Below are positions 24,735 through 37,070 of a stretch of DNA of 64,000 bases, piece after piece. Position 1 is the first letter of the stretch; every line of letters begins with the position of its first letter. Location of the stretch: the NCBI GenBank assembly GCA_028023455.1, contig JAQFVV010006452.1, forward strand, positions 796,501-860,500, in the 5' to 3' direction. The DNA comes from Epiperipatus broadwayi (taxonomy: Eukaryota > Onychophora > Udeonychophora > Euonychophora > Peripatidae). Made by a program: the position numbers and the translations under genes. The notes under the pieces are model-generated. The model worked only from the letters and a program-made list of their open reading frames with translations, was not told where the DNA came from and did no database searches.

Positions 24735-26404
24735 TTCAGGATATGAGTAGGAATTCAGGCAAACAGTTATATGTGAGTTTTATAGATATAGAGAAGGCAT
24801 ACGATAGAATAAATAGAAATAGATTATGGATAAGTTTAGCAAATTTGGGAATGGGTGAAGCTTTAATAGATATTATTAAGAAATTATATGAAAATAATTA
24901 TTATATATAACAATTAGGAAATATAGAATCAGTTAAAGTTAAAAATGGGGTGGGACTAAGGCAAAGATGCCCTATGTTTGAGTGAAATAGAAAGAGCAAT
25001 AGAAAGATTAGGAAGAGGAATAGAGATACTGTTAATAGGTAGTAAGGGAGTATATATTTTGTCAGGTCTTTTTTTGCAGATGATATATTTTTATGTGCAG
25101 AAAGAAGAGAAGATATGGAAGTTATGTTGAGGACATGTGCAAGGGTGGGTAAAGAGATGGGGATTAAATTTAATGAAAAAAAATCAAATATAATGATGGT
25201 TAATACTGAGGAAAGAGAAGATGTAGAATTTTTATTGGGAGATATTAAGTTAAGTGTGGTGAATAGATATAGTTATTTGGGAATTATTTTAAGTAATCAA
25301 AAAAATTATTGGAATGAATGGGAGAAAAAATTGATAAATGAAGCAAAGAAAAGAAAGGGACTGAAAAATTAATTAACAGTGTTTTCATATAATAAATATG
25401 ATGTAGCTAGAATTATATGGAAAGGAGTTGCAGTAGCAGGGTTAACATATGGTAATGATGCATTATATGTTAGTAAAAAGGTATTAAATTACTTAGAAAA
25501 AGTTCAAAGGGAAGTAGGAAGACATGCATTGGATGCAGATGTATGGACAGCAAGGGAGGCAATTCAAGGAGAAATGGAATGGTCAAGTTTTCATATGAGA
25601 GATGCAAAAAGTAAAATGAAAATGTTTGGTAGATTGCAGTTTATGGATAATAAAAAAATAGCCAAAATAGTATTTAATTGGGTTATGAGTAAAGGGCAGG
25701 TAACAAGGTGGGTGAGAAAGGTAATGTGGTATTCAAAAGATTTGGATAAAGAATTTATATCAGTATATTTGTACAAAAGGTGGGATGATTGTGTTAAGAG
25801 GATTGTTGAGTGTTGTAGTAGTAAGGAATGGGATAAAAGAATAAATTTATTAATAAAGAATAGGGAGTTAAAGAGATGGAGAAATAGTATGGAGAATAAA
25901 AAAAGTTTAAATATATATAGAAATAAACAGAATATTAGGTGTGAGTTAATATATGATAATAGTAAGGAAAGTAGTTTATTATTTAAGGCTCGAATGGGAT
26001 CTTTAGCTACAAGAGAAGATACATGTAAATGGAAAAAAATGGGTGATTTATTTTGTAAATTATGTAAGGAAGGAATAGAAAATATTAGGCATTTGTTAAT
26101 TGAATGTAAATGCTTGAAAACAGAAAGGGTACATATAATGAAGCTATGAAAGAATAAATATGAAAAAAGTGATTATACAGAAAGTGAATTATTGGTTTTT
26201 ATGCTGGGTTTGGGAAAAGATAAAGGAGATTTAGATATAAAGGTTATAGAGTTGACAAAGGTTATGTTGTGGAAATGGGATGGAGCAGAATATGGGAAAA
26301 TTTAGAGTGGGGAATGGAAAATAAAGTGGCTAACAGGTTTATCTGGGCATAATTGCTGAGATATTCTTCACTTCATTTAAGGAGAAGCCACAATATATCA
26401 CATT
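24735..26404 (+). pseudogene. LINE reverse transcriptase and C-terminal domain (copy B)
   Basis: A 5'-truncated LINE ORF2. In order: reverse transcriptase block F-I-D-I-E-K-A-Y-D-R-I-N near 24780, G-L-R-Q-R-C-P near 24954 followed by a deletion or frameshift, the active site F-F-A-D-D near 25071, then V-N-R-Y-S-Y-L-G-I-I-L near 25258. The long frame 25379-26149 carries G-V-A-V-A-G-L-T-Y-G and ends in a Cys/His module (F-C-K-L-C, H-L-L-I-E-C) near residues 222-242. A TGA follows at 26147; in other copies the protein continues to W-K-W-D-G-A-E-Y-G-K, readable here to about 26304. Breaks: stop at 24908, frame changes near 24975-25080, stop at 25370, stop at 26147. I cannot assign the clade; it is not the RTE family at 5 kb. 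The 5' LTR of the large gypsy element follows closely. Confidence 0.82.
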
Positions 26405-26974
26405 ACATCACATATTGTTATTAACAGCCTGTGAAGGCATACGAAATGGCAATCACATAAGTTTTGATATATATATATATATTGTAGATATATATAGTAT
26501 TCAATTATTTAAAAAAAAATATTTTTTTTATTCTTTTATACATACAGAGATTTATATGTATAGATTTATTATTATGAATAAGCAGTTCTTTTTGTGATTT
26601 ATTATATAATATTTTTTTATTAAATAATATGTGTTAAATTTATTTAACTTTCATTTTGTTAAAATAGAGTAAATCAGAAAGGTGTAAAATTGTTAGATTA
26701 GGAGATAAAAATTGTACACGTGTGAAACAATGAATAGATCTGTACAAACACAAAGATGCTTTTACACTTATTTCTAATGGCTATGGATGGCCAGCTTTGT
26801 TGTTATCTGTATCTTAAGATTATTTTTACAAAAGAGGTGCTTTGATGTAGATAACGATAGCATCAATTTTAAGTCAAACTTGTGAAGCTTTGATTTTTTT
26901 TTTAAGATAAAGATTTCCAGATGTTTTTTTTTTCTTTGGTTGAAATTCGCGATATAAATGATTAAAACAATTTT

Positions 26975-27110
26975 TTTAATCAGTCAGTCTTAAATTTTTT
27001 TAAAGAGATGATCAGTCAGTCATAAATTTTTTTAGAGAGATGATCAGTTGGTCTTAAATTTTTTTAGAGAGATGATGAGTTAATCATTAATTTTTTAGAG
27101 TGAGAGTCAC
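26975..27110 (+). repeat. Tandem repeat inside the LTR (about 38 bp x 3-4)
   Basis: Units of the form GATGATCAGT(C/T)(A/G)GTC(A/T)TAAA followed by TTTTTTAGAGA recur three to four times. The same array is at about 37584-37710 in the 3' LTR. Its role is unknown; LTR-internal repeats often act as enhancers, but nothing here proves that. Confidence 0.8.
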
Positions 27111-29745
27111 TCAAATTATTATTATTATTTTGAGACTCAACTCAGTCGGTCCTTCCTTGTTATTATTCTTAAGCAGAAATGTAAGCTCGGATTTTTTTTT
27201 AAAAGAGAGTGAACGCTTTAATTTTTTTTTCTCACTCCTGGAAAGTTGAAAAAAAAAGAGCAAATGAAATGTGCGTTTATATAAAGCAATTTACAGCCAT
27301 ATTAAAGAAGAGGAGAGAAATGGAACAAGATTGAATTTATTATAAATTAGTAATAATTATAAAAATGATATTAACATATTTGGTTATGCATAATACAATG
27401 CCTCTGTATTACTAAACCAATTTTTCTGCTTCCTGATTAATACAGAATGAGTCAAAATCGCTGATCTGTCTATGAAGTCGTGTATCCAGTAATAACCAAC
27501 AAAATGACAGATTTTGAAGCCAACCACACAAGCTATATGGAATGCTTTGTTTCTAGTTCCTGGCTTGTTAAAAGCTCATTACCTTCAAATGAATGGAGAA
27601 GAGGAAATAGGAGGAAGAGAAAATCCATAACAGCCATGTAGAACCAAGTTTGAAGCCATAAATCAAATTTTTGTTGATTTACCTCAATCATCTAAAGTGT
27701 CAACAGCAATTATTTTTTTTAAAGGAGAGAGACAAGCAAATCCACCGGTACCTACTTATTCAAAGTACTTATAATAACTTTTTTTTTAAATGGTAGAAGG
27801 AAGCCAATCAACAGTGAATAATAATGGAATTGAAGAAACAGGAAAGTCAATTGATTCAGCATTATCTTAAAAGTATCTGCAATAACTTTTTTTTGTTGTT
27901 GTTGTTGTTGGTGAGCAAAGAAAAGCAGTCTGAAAATTCAAATTCAGGACATTCATAAGAAGTAAAAAGTAGATGGGTAAATATGAACTTTCTTTAAACG
28001 ATTTTATTCTTTTACTTATTAAAAGTAAACCTTAATTTACTGGTCAAAGCAATTTTCTTTTTTTGATACAGAAACATTAAAGACTTGTTTATCTATAGTT
28101 ATTTGCAATATCTCACTACATAGCACAAACATAGTTTAAATCTTTAAACTTAAATTTTCATTATTTTTTTATTATATATTGTAATGTTGAAATGTTTTTT
28201 TTTAATTGTTCTTCAGATGTTAATGATAATGAGCAACCTATAGATATATGCATTTATAATGTTTTTTTTATTTTTATTTTATCTTGTTGCATATTAAAAG
28301 TTAATATATGTATTTTATTTTCTTTCGCTATAAGGTTGCAAAAGAAAAAGATATTTTTATATATGTAATTTTTTGGGTATACATTTTAAACATATATGTT
28401 AACATTACCGAATGCGTGAATGTGTAACTGCTTACCCAAACCCATCAAAGAATAGGTTATATATGATTAGTTTAAAATGGTAAATTAAAAAGTAGGGCAT
28501 TACATTTGAATGGAAATGAAATAACATATACAAGTTACACCTGAAATTTATTTTATGATATGATGAGCAAGAAAAGTCTTAAATAAGCATTTATAGAATA
28601 TGTATTTTTTTTTTAATATTGATTTAAGTCAGCTTATTTTGAGATATCAAGAAAGATGACAAACCTATATATTAAGTTTATTTGCTTATACTTATATAAA
28701 TTTTTTTATATTAATTTTTGTATCGAATTACTATGGTAATAAGCCATTTATTTAATTGTCGATTTGACTTTAAAGAAGGAAAGAAAGAGTAGTAGTGTTA
28801 ATAAAATATAATTATATATCTTAATTGGTTTCCGAGTAATTATTAAGAATATTTTGTTTTTTTTTTGTCTTAATTCTATCATTTTAATTCATCATCATTG
28901 CTCGCAATTATTAAGTATTACCATTCATATATATTGAGCAATCACTTGCAAATATTAAGCGTCCGCAAAATAATAGGTAAACTAGAATGTTGATATTTAG
29001 GTATTTAAGGATTATGCTTTAGAATAACCAAATTTTGATAATTATAGTTCATCATAGAAAGCTAAAATTGTGTTGTGTCCATGAATTTAGATCATCCTCA
29101 TCAAAGATGGATATCATGTTATTAGTTAAAAATGTTTCAAATAATACTATATAAAAGTTATGATCGCCATCAATCATCATTAATAAATTATAATCATTAA
29201 ATTTAATGTTTAGCGTAATGAATATGTTTTAGTAAATAGGGGTTTATAGAAAATTGAATATTATGCAAAGAGATTCATGGTGATCAATCATCACCATTAG
29301 TATTATTAAATCCCAGTATGAAATAGGATAATTTTAATAGATGCCTATAAGTTTATAAAGATGAATTTATTGTTGTGAGTTTATTGATAAGCCATGGCTG
29401 GTATCATCATCACTATTATAATCATTATTATGATATTATTATCATCATCATCATTATTACCTTTATTGTGATAAATAATTTAGTTAAATGGCCATCAATA
29501 TCAATAATGGTCTTCACATGCTTGTTTGGAAGCCATTAATAGGATTATACATGTCTGTTCATCAATATACGCTAATGAGCTAGCAATGTCTATAAGAATC
29601 TTTGATCTATAGTATAAACTTTGGTAATATTGGGATCTTGTAATTTTATCAATATAGATAAAATGTAAGAATGTCATTTTTGTTCAATAGTCATCCAAGT
29701 CATGTGTAATAAATATGTACTGAATGAGTTTGAACTCAAGTACAC

Positions 29746-29826
29746 TATAAATAGATACTTATCTAGATTGAAAACAATCTAGTGGCGCTCATGGGAAAAC
29801 ACATGTACTTAGCTAAACTGAATAAA
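29746..29826 (+). promoter_or_regulatory. LTR promoter core: TATA box, hairpin, AATAAA
   Basis: TATAAATAG at 29746-29754 is followed 9 bp later by a perfect hairpin, CTAGATTG-AAAA-CAATCTAG (29763-29782), about where transcription should begin, and by AATAAA at 29821-29826. This would place the R region near 29775-29845 with about 550 bp of U5 behind it. The identical arrangement is at 41106, 41123-41142 and 41181 in the 3' LTR, where AATAAA would direct 3' processing. Confidence 0.65.
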
Positions 29827-30396
29827 GAGTGATATCATCCCTTTCCAACTTCATAATATTAGTTTTATAAAATATATTTTTTTATAAGTTGTCATGAATA
29901 GCACCTGTGTGTGCATATGACCATGAATGGTCTTATATATTTGGAAAGAAGGATAGGAAGGATTCTTTGTTAGAAGAACCTAGTATTGGAGATAAGCATA
30001 AGGCACTCCAGGAATCTCACAGTGGGTACTTTTATTCAGTTGCTATATTTAATATTATTTTTATTAGATGACAATGTCCAGTATGTTTTATTGTTCAAAT
30101 GACTGCCCCAATATATAAATAAATACCAAGAATCTTTAATGCTGATATTTTCAAGTGGCACAGTGATTCTATAATTTCTTTATCTATGCTATGATGAATT
30201 AATATAGTTACATGGTACAGATTGGATAGGCATATATCTAATAATTAATAATTTCCCCTATCATAAATATTTATTATGGTTACAAATGTGACATATTAAA
30301 ATAGTTACAAATTATAGTTACAAATACATATCTTTTATATTAGTTTATTATAGTTACAAATACATATTTATATTAATTGATAAATATTGTTACAAA

Positions 30397-30414
30397 TGGC
30401 GCCCAACGTGGGGC
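30397..30414 (+). promoter_or_regulatory. Primer binding site for tRNA-Lys
   Basis: TGGCGCCCAACGTGGGGC, two bases after the LTR end, is an 18-base complement of the 3' end of animal tRNA-Lys(CUU) including CCA. Complementarity seems to continue into the following CTCGAA. It fixes the LTR boundary and the strand. Confidence 0.93.
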
Positions 30415-31025
30415 TCGAAATAAGCCAAATAATGGCTTGAAATACCCCACATACATGAGAGATGGGTAGTATATAGTGATGACAGATGTATAGTTAAAAA
30501 AAAAAAAAGAATATTTTTTTTTCTGTGCAATTTTTTTTATTATTAGTGTATACAAATATTTTGGCCTGATGTTTAGATGATGATGATTACTGTTATTGCA
30601 TTTTTGATGATGATAAATGAATACAGTCATTATAGAGCTTAGTTTCAATTTTTAAAATATAATGATATCACAACTTATAATGTGTTAAAGTTAATAACAC
30701 TGTTTTTTTTATATATATTTTGCTTATCAATTAAATAAGCATAGAAATATTAATAGCCTTGAAGTGTGGAATAATAATTTTGTTCATATTTGAAAAGTTT
30801 GTGTTATAGAAAATTTATGATTTTGGAGGTTGGATTGGATATTTGATTGTTGGAGTTTGGTTGGTTGTGTTACGGTTGTGATGATGGATGGAGAATTTTT
30901 GTCATTGCCTTGAGAATGTGATGTATTCATGCCACTGGTGATTGATTTATCTCATTCACTGCTCCAACCCAGATTATAATATCAGTTGTTTTATCATGAA
31001 GCAGTTAACAGTAGGCCTGCCATGA

Positions 31026-31220
31026 TTTCGCCTCTAAGACTCCAGAGAGAGCAAGGCATAATTTTTCTGATACATAATATTTCGCCTCTAAGACTCCAGA
31101 GAGAGCAAGGCAGTATTTTGTTTTACTGATATATAATTGTTGCCTCTAAGACTTTAAAAATAAGCAAGGCAGTATTTGATGAATTAAAGCCCCTAAGACT
31201 TGGAAGTAAGCAGGGCAATG
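31026..31220 (+). repeat. Leader tandem repeat, four degenerate units
   Basis: GCCTCTAAGACTCCAGAGAG with AGCAAGGCA behind it occurs twice almost identically (about 31030 and 31082), then as diverged units near 31142 and 31190, each spaced 50-60 bp. Each unit begins GCC(T/C)CTAAGACT and ends AGCA(A/G)GGCA, and the ends (TGCCTTGCT against the start) can partly pair, so each could form a small hairpin in the RNA leader between primer site and gag. A packaging or dimerisation role is conjecture. Confidence 0.8.
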
Positions 31221-31893
31221 CAACAATGTTTGCAATAAACTATTATGGGTTGTAGTAGCTTAGAGTGATTGAATTGGGGTGATCATCTGAGTGTTCATGG
31301 AGCATTGTGTGCTTTAAGTGCAGTGATTGAATTCTTTTGTCTATCTCATGATTGTGAATTGCTAATCATTCTTTTGGCTGTCAATATCTGTCAGATCTCT
31401 AGAAGGATAGATGAGTATATAAATGACTTGAGACATGAACTCTGTTATAAATCTAGCACATATGTTATATAAGTAATTTTTTTTTTGCTTAGTGTATTAA
31501 AATAGAGCATAGAGAGAGTTAAGTTTTATAAAAGCATGAAAAACTAGATAAATGATGGCATAAAAAGGACACACATATACAGAGATAGCTTTTTCTTAAA
31601 TAAATGTTTTAAATAGTACTATGACCTCATACTTTATCAATCATATATAGGTAAAGGAAAAAGAGTGATGATGGAGGTTAAGTTAATTAAAGGCACTTAA
31701 GATATAGATAGATTGATGGGGAGAATTATGGCTGAGAAAGAGTGGTTGAAAATTTTAAGGTATATGAGGATAGATAAAGGTGTTTGACTCTGGATGTATA
31801 GGAAATCAGGGAGCAGAACAATAAATCAGAACAGAATAAATCAGAATATACTAAATCAAACAGAAATAAGTAATATAAATATTTTATAAATTT

Positions 31894-33750
31894 ATGATGG
31901 AGCCAGAAAAGGAATTAACTATTGAGGGAATGGAAGTAGAGAAGCAAAGCCAACCAGAGTGGTTGCAAATAATGATGTTACAGTTTAAAGAAATGAATCA
32001 GAAATTTGATAATAAATTTGATCAACAATCACAAGAAATAAATCAGAAATTTGATCATCAATCACAAGAGATGAAGGAAATGAATGAGGGCATGAACCAA
32101 ATAAAACAAGAGATAAATCAGAAATTTGATGAACAATCTCAAAGGCTAGATAATAAACTAGAACAACAAGCTCAGGAAATGAAGCTAGATATAGGTCAAC
32201 AATCTAAAAAAATTGAGAATATTGAAATAGAATTAAAAAACAAATGGCAAGAGTTTGATGACAGATGTGACATAAGATATAAGGAACTTGCCGATAAATT
32301 TACAACAAGTCAAGAAAGTTGGGAGAAAAGTTTTAGTGTTGTAAAGGAAGAGTTGGTAGCTGTACAAGAAGGATATCAGAAAATGATCAACAAAAATGAA
32401 AGCTTTAAAATAGCTCAGAATAATTTCAAAGAAAGTGTAAGCAGTGAGATTAATACTTTAAAATTAGAGGTAGCTGCTGTACAGAAACAGTTAAAAGTAG
32501 AATATAAAGATCTGGGAAAAAGCAAGGTAAATCAGATCATGAGCTAAAGAAAGTACAGAAAGAGGTACAGAGTATAGGGGGGGCAAATGACAGGGACCAC
32601 AAGAGAAGAAATAGAAAGCTTAAAACAAAGTGTAATAGAATTAGAAGTCAATAGCCAGAAGGATCAAGTTGACTTTAATGAAAAGCTGGAAAATCAGCAG
32701 AGAATGGTAGTGGAGGAAGTCAAAGAATACCTGCGTTGCCAGGAAAAAGACCTAAACCATCAATTATTGATAATGATGGAAGACAAACTCACAGAAATAA
32801 AAGAAATGCAAGTTAAGGCAACCTCAAGTAGTGGGTCAAATAGAATACCACAAAGTTTAGGGCCCGAGATATACGAGAATAATCCTATAGGAATAGAAAA
32901 TGGGCAGATAATAGAAAAGGGTCCCAGAAGGACAGAGGAAGAGGAAGATAGTTTAATAAATGAGGGAAGAAGTAGCAACATAGCTAAATATATACAAGTG
33001 AAAGTTTTTAGGGGTGAATATGGAGAAAATCCCATAGAATATTTGAATGGTCTCGATGAACTGTTTTCTTTGAGTCGACTAAATGACCGAGAAAAATTAG
33101 CAGTCGCGAGCAACCACCTTCATGCCTCAGCAAAAAGTTGGTGGCGTGCACTCTTTTATAGACCTGAAACATATGGGGACTTTAAGAGTATGCTACTTCA
33201 GACATTCTGGAGTGAAGAGAAACAGGATAGTCTTAAGTACAAAATTAGTCAGCAAAAATATACCCCTAGAGAAGGAACTTATACGCAGTTCTTCCATAGT
33301 CAGGCTGCTACTTTAAAAATGCTTACAGCATGTCCCTTATCTGAGCCCCAAATCATTAGGATAACCAGAAGGAACTTCCCAAAACAGGTAGAGCAGGCCC
33401 TAATAGCTGCTGATGTATACTCCCTAGAGAGAGTGGCAGATATGTTAGATGCCCTAGGAGCCACAGAAAATATGGCCGAAGGTTATCCTAGGAGGAAGGA
33501 GAACTATAATTATAAAGTCTCCAGTGTGAGAGTTGGAAACAATCAGCTAGGCAGACACTTTCCAACAAAACCCAGTAAACCACACATAGGTAGGCCTGGG
33601 AATAATTACCATCAGCAAATGCAAAGTAGACCCATGATTAATAGAAATAGAAGTCCAGTAGCCAGTTGCTCAGGAATTGGTAATAATGCTCCACATAAGG
33701 TGCAGCAAAAGTCTATAAAGATAATGACTAAGGCTAACCCAACAAACTAA
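31894..33750 (+). pseudogene. gag: Gag polyprotein, frameshifted
   Basis: Structural protein of the particle. Start chosen at the ATG at 31894, which heads a long acidic region. First part (31894-32547, 217 codons): glutamine-rich coiled coil with repeated Q-S-Q-E-I/M-N-Q-K-F-D heptads. Second part (32587-33750): further coiled coil, then a retrotransposon gag/capsid-like domain (about residues 138-290: Y-L-N-G-L-D-E-L-F, S-W-W-R-A-L, G-T-Y-T-Q-F-F) and a basic, Asn/Pro/Ser-rich tail. No C-X2-C-X4-H-X4-C zinc knuckle is present. Breaks: frame is lost near the A5 run at 32517-32521 and regained near the G7 run at 32577-32583; the intervening segment stays coiled-coil-like in the other frame. 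Gag ends at 33748-33750 and pol overlaps it in the -1 frame. Confidence 0.87.
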
Positions 33751-33788
33751 AACGGGCCTCGACGGAATGTTCCCTGCTGCAGGAGCCC
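33738..33788 (+). promoter_or_regulatory. Candidate gag-pol -1 frameshift region
   Basis: The pol frame opens at 33738, 13 bases before the gag stop ends, in the -1 frame relative to gag. The last gag codons are ACA AAC before TAA, so an AACAAAC heptamer (33741-33747) ends at the stop; it is only near-canonical. Six bases later a stem can form: GGGCCTC (33754-33760) with GGAGCCC (33782-33788), enclosing the small hairpin GGAATGTTCC (33764-33773). Spacing suits programmed -1 frameshifting; the imperfect heptamer weakens it. Confidence 0.45.
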
Positions 33789-36700
33789 ATTGCTAACTTG
33801 GGGAACAAGGACAATATTTTAACAATGAATTTAGGTTGGGACACAGGTGATGATCTGGACAGTGAACCTTTGCCAGCATGTTATACTTTAGGTGGCTGTC
33901 CAGAGATCAAACTGGTCATTTTAGGAATAGAAACCAAGGCATTAGTGGACACAGGGAGCCAGGTGTCAATAATCTCTGAGGCACTGTATCATAAAATGCT
34001 AAGGGAGGATGAGGAAATTCCCAAATTTCCTATGAAGCAAACTGCTATTATATTAGCTAATGGCAAAAAGGCCAAGCTATTTACCCAGCAAGTATGGCTT
34101 ACCCTACAAATAGGATCTCACTCATATGAACATGCCTTCTTGATCATGCAAGACCTTATATATGAAGTTATATTAGGATCCGATTTTTTAAATAGGCATG
34201 GGAGTGTGATCGATTTTTATAACAAGCACATAAGATGTCAGAGTGGAGATGAAGTCCTGGAAGGAGTAATACCATTTTATCAAGCCAGCATTGCTACAAT
34301 CCAAGAGGCTTCCACTCAGCAGGATGTGAGACATAAATTAAAAGGAATTGAGAGTATAGACCCTGATTTGGGAGGGAAAATGTTTCACCTTCTTTGTAAG
34401 TTCATGGAAGTGTTTTCCAGAAAACCTGGCATTATTAAGGGGTATGTGCATCGGATCCGATTAATGAATTCGGAACCGTATCAATGTAAAATATACCCCA
34501 TCCCCTACCAATACAGGGCTGAAGTCAATGCCCAAGTTAGAAAAATGGTGGAATGGAATGTCATAAAAAATGTCCATCTGCATATAACAACCCTTTGGTT
34601 ATTGTCCGAAAGAAGGATAGCACTGTCAGAGTATGCTTAGATGCAAGGTTTTTAAACCGATTAACCATCCCAGAAAGGGATGTCCCTCCCACTATACAAG
34701 AGTTGCTAATCAGATTCAGAGGTAAAACTATTTTCAGTACCTTTGATCTGACTGCCAGTTATTGGCAAATCTATCTGCACCCAGAGGATCAAAAGTATAC
34801 TGCATTTAGACATGAGGGTCATTCATATGTGTTTGAAAGGATGCCCTTTGGTCTGATAAATAGTAGCGCAGGCTTGATCCGATGCCTAGATAGAGTACTA
34901 TCAGAGGAAGTTAAAAATGTCATCACAACATATGTTGATGATATAGTCATTGCCTCAAGCAATGCAGCAGAACATCTCCAACATCTAAATACCTTTTTAA
35001 CTGAATGTAAGGAGAAAAATATAAAAATTAATCTCACCAAAAGTACTATTGCTATACAAGAAATACCATTTCTAGGTCATCTGGTGGGAGTGGATGGAAT
35101 AAAACCAAACCCTGATAAAATAAGTGCAATATGGAACTTTCCACAGCCAGAAAATAAAAAGCAGCTAAGATCCTTCTTTGGTGTCTGCAATTTTTACCAT
35201 CGCTTTTATAAAAATTTTGCTTATGACACCATATATCTATCCCAATTACTAAGAAAGGACATTAGGTGGAAATGGACAGAGCAACATTCCACAGAAATGA
35301 ACCTCATTAAAACTAAATTCCTTGAACAAATCATATTAGGATATCCTAACTTTGAAGCTACCTTTTATATACAAACTGATAGCAGTGGATATGGGCTGGG
35401 GGTGATCTTATTCCAATTAGATCAAGATCACAGACCACAGGTACTTTGCTTTCTTAGTCGTCTTCTGAGAGGGCCTGAATTACATTATACTACAACTGAA
35501 AAAGAAGCATTAGCAGTGGTTTGGGCCTTTCAGAAACTTAAGCAGTACCTGGTGGGATCCCACATTGTCGTAATAACGGATCACAGGAGCCTAGAGTTCC
35601 TGAATAGGAGCTATTTAAACAATGAAAGGCTGATCCGATGGAGCCTATTCCTGCAACAATTCAACTACCAAATTCAATATTGTAAAGGCAAAGAAAATGT
35701 GGTTGCAGATATTCTCAGTAGAAATCCTGTGAGAATCCAACCACAACATGTAAATCTAGACCAGGCATATATAGCAGCCATAACCCTTGTTGTTGATGAT
35801 TCTGTGGAAAAAGAATTGAGTCAATTACCCCAGTTACAAAGCCAAGATCCTAAATTACAGCCAATAATGGCCTATTTGTCTAAAAAAATTAAAGGGGATG
35901 CAGTTAATAAAATGATAACAAATAAATCCATCATTAGATATTGTATAAAACAGGATTTATTGCATTACCAAACAGTTGAACATCAGGAGACTTCATGGAG
36001 AATATACATCCCCACAAGTATTAGGGGAAAATTAATCTATTATGTTCACTGCTTGTATGGGCATTATGGACCTAGAAAAGTGGAATATGTTATAAAGAGA
36101 CTATTCTACTGGCCCAATATGTATGCCTCAATACTACAACGTCTTAAGTATTGTGAAATTTGTTTAAAATCCAAGTATACTAGTCGCTCATATGCGGGGA
36201 TCTTGCAACCCATTATTCCTAATGAGCCTAATGATCTATTGGCTATAGATTTTTATGGGCCATTGCCACCGTATAGGAGATTTAAGTATATCTTGGTTAC
36301 TTATGACGTCTTCTCGAAATTTGTTGCTGCATATCCTGTCTACAAAGCCAATGCACGAGGGGCAATTAAAAATTTAGAAAGTTCACAATTTACCTTAGTG
36401 GGAAAACCAAGAACTATTCTAACAGACCATGCCACCTCTTTTCTCTCCAAGGAGTGGAACCGATGGTTACAGCACCAAGGGATTAAACATGTCCTAAGTT
36501 CCATTCGTAACCCCCAATCTAACCCCTGTGAAAGAGTCATGAGGGAGTTAGGGAGATTGCTAAGGGTTTACTTGGAGGGCCATCATAAGAGTTGGGTTAA
36601 ACAATTAGGCAAAGTGGTTGGGTATATTAATATCACCCAAAATGAATCCACAAAATTTGCCCCAACTCACCTACATTATGGAAAGAGAGAACCAAACCTT

Positions 36701-37036
36701 ATAAAGACTCCACTGCCCAGCATAAAGGAGGAAGAAATCAGTAGAGAGACCCTAGTGGAAAAAGCAAGGAATAACTTGCACGGAATGGCTAAGAAACGGA
36801 TTGCTAAAGGTCCAAAGAAACCCACTCAGTTCAAAGTAGGCGATCATGTCCTTGTTAAAACTCCTCATGTTAGCGACCCGCAGAAGCATACATTCAAAAA
36901 GTTCTATAATATATATGAAGGGCCATTCATGCTCAAGGAAAGAAAGGGGGAAAATGCATTTGTACTAGAATCATCAGAAGGAGTAAAAGGCACATATAAT
37001 GTACGTAGCCTAAAACCAATGGCACTCATGACCTAA
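33738..37036 (+). pseudogene. pol: Pol polyprotein: protease, RT, RNase H, integrase; one frameshift
   Basis: Supplies all enzymes for replication and integration. In the first frame (to 34640): aspartic protease with V-D-T-G-S near 33950 and I-L-G-S-D-F-L near 34167. In the second frame (34553-37036, 827 codons): RT with F-D-L (D65), F-G-L and the catalytic Y-V-D-D (127-130); RNase H with T-D-S-S-G (about 275), E in T-E-K-E-A-L-A (about 317), T-D-H-R-S-L (about 342); integrase zinc-binding H...H...C-E-I-C (about 500-537), then the catalytic triad D in A-I-D-F-Y-G-P (about 566), D in L-T-D-H-A-T-S (about 624), E in C-E-R-V-M-R-E (about 660); and a terminal module with E-G-P-F. All key residues are present. 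The one break is a single-base frame change at the A6 run 34565-34570. The frame closes at 37034-37036, 34 bases before the polypurine tract. Confidence 0.9.
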
Positions 37037-37070
37037 GCAATTTTTTTATATTCAAAATTTTTTTTTGTTT

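Larger units (their letters stand above)
26483..30394 (+). repeat. 5' LTR (3.9 kb)
   Basis: Starts TGTAGATATATATAGTATTC and ends AATATTGTTACA just before the primer binding site. It encodes no protein I recognise. It contains a degenerate 38-bp tandem repeat (26975-27105), a TATA box and a poly(A) signal. It retains the uninterrupted TTAA (28220-28223) that is the empty site for the MITE in the 3' LTR. Confidence 0.93.

Noticed and set aside
33122-33316. Extra small frames inside gag and pol (also 32760-33113, 34819-35040, 36340-36540)
   Set aside because: They lie wholly within gag or pol in other frames or on the other strand and have no features of their own.
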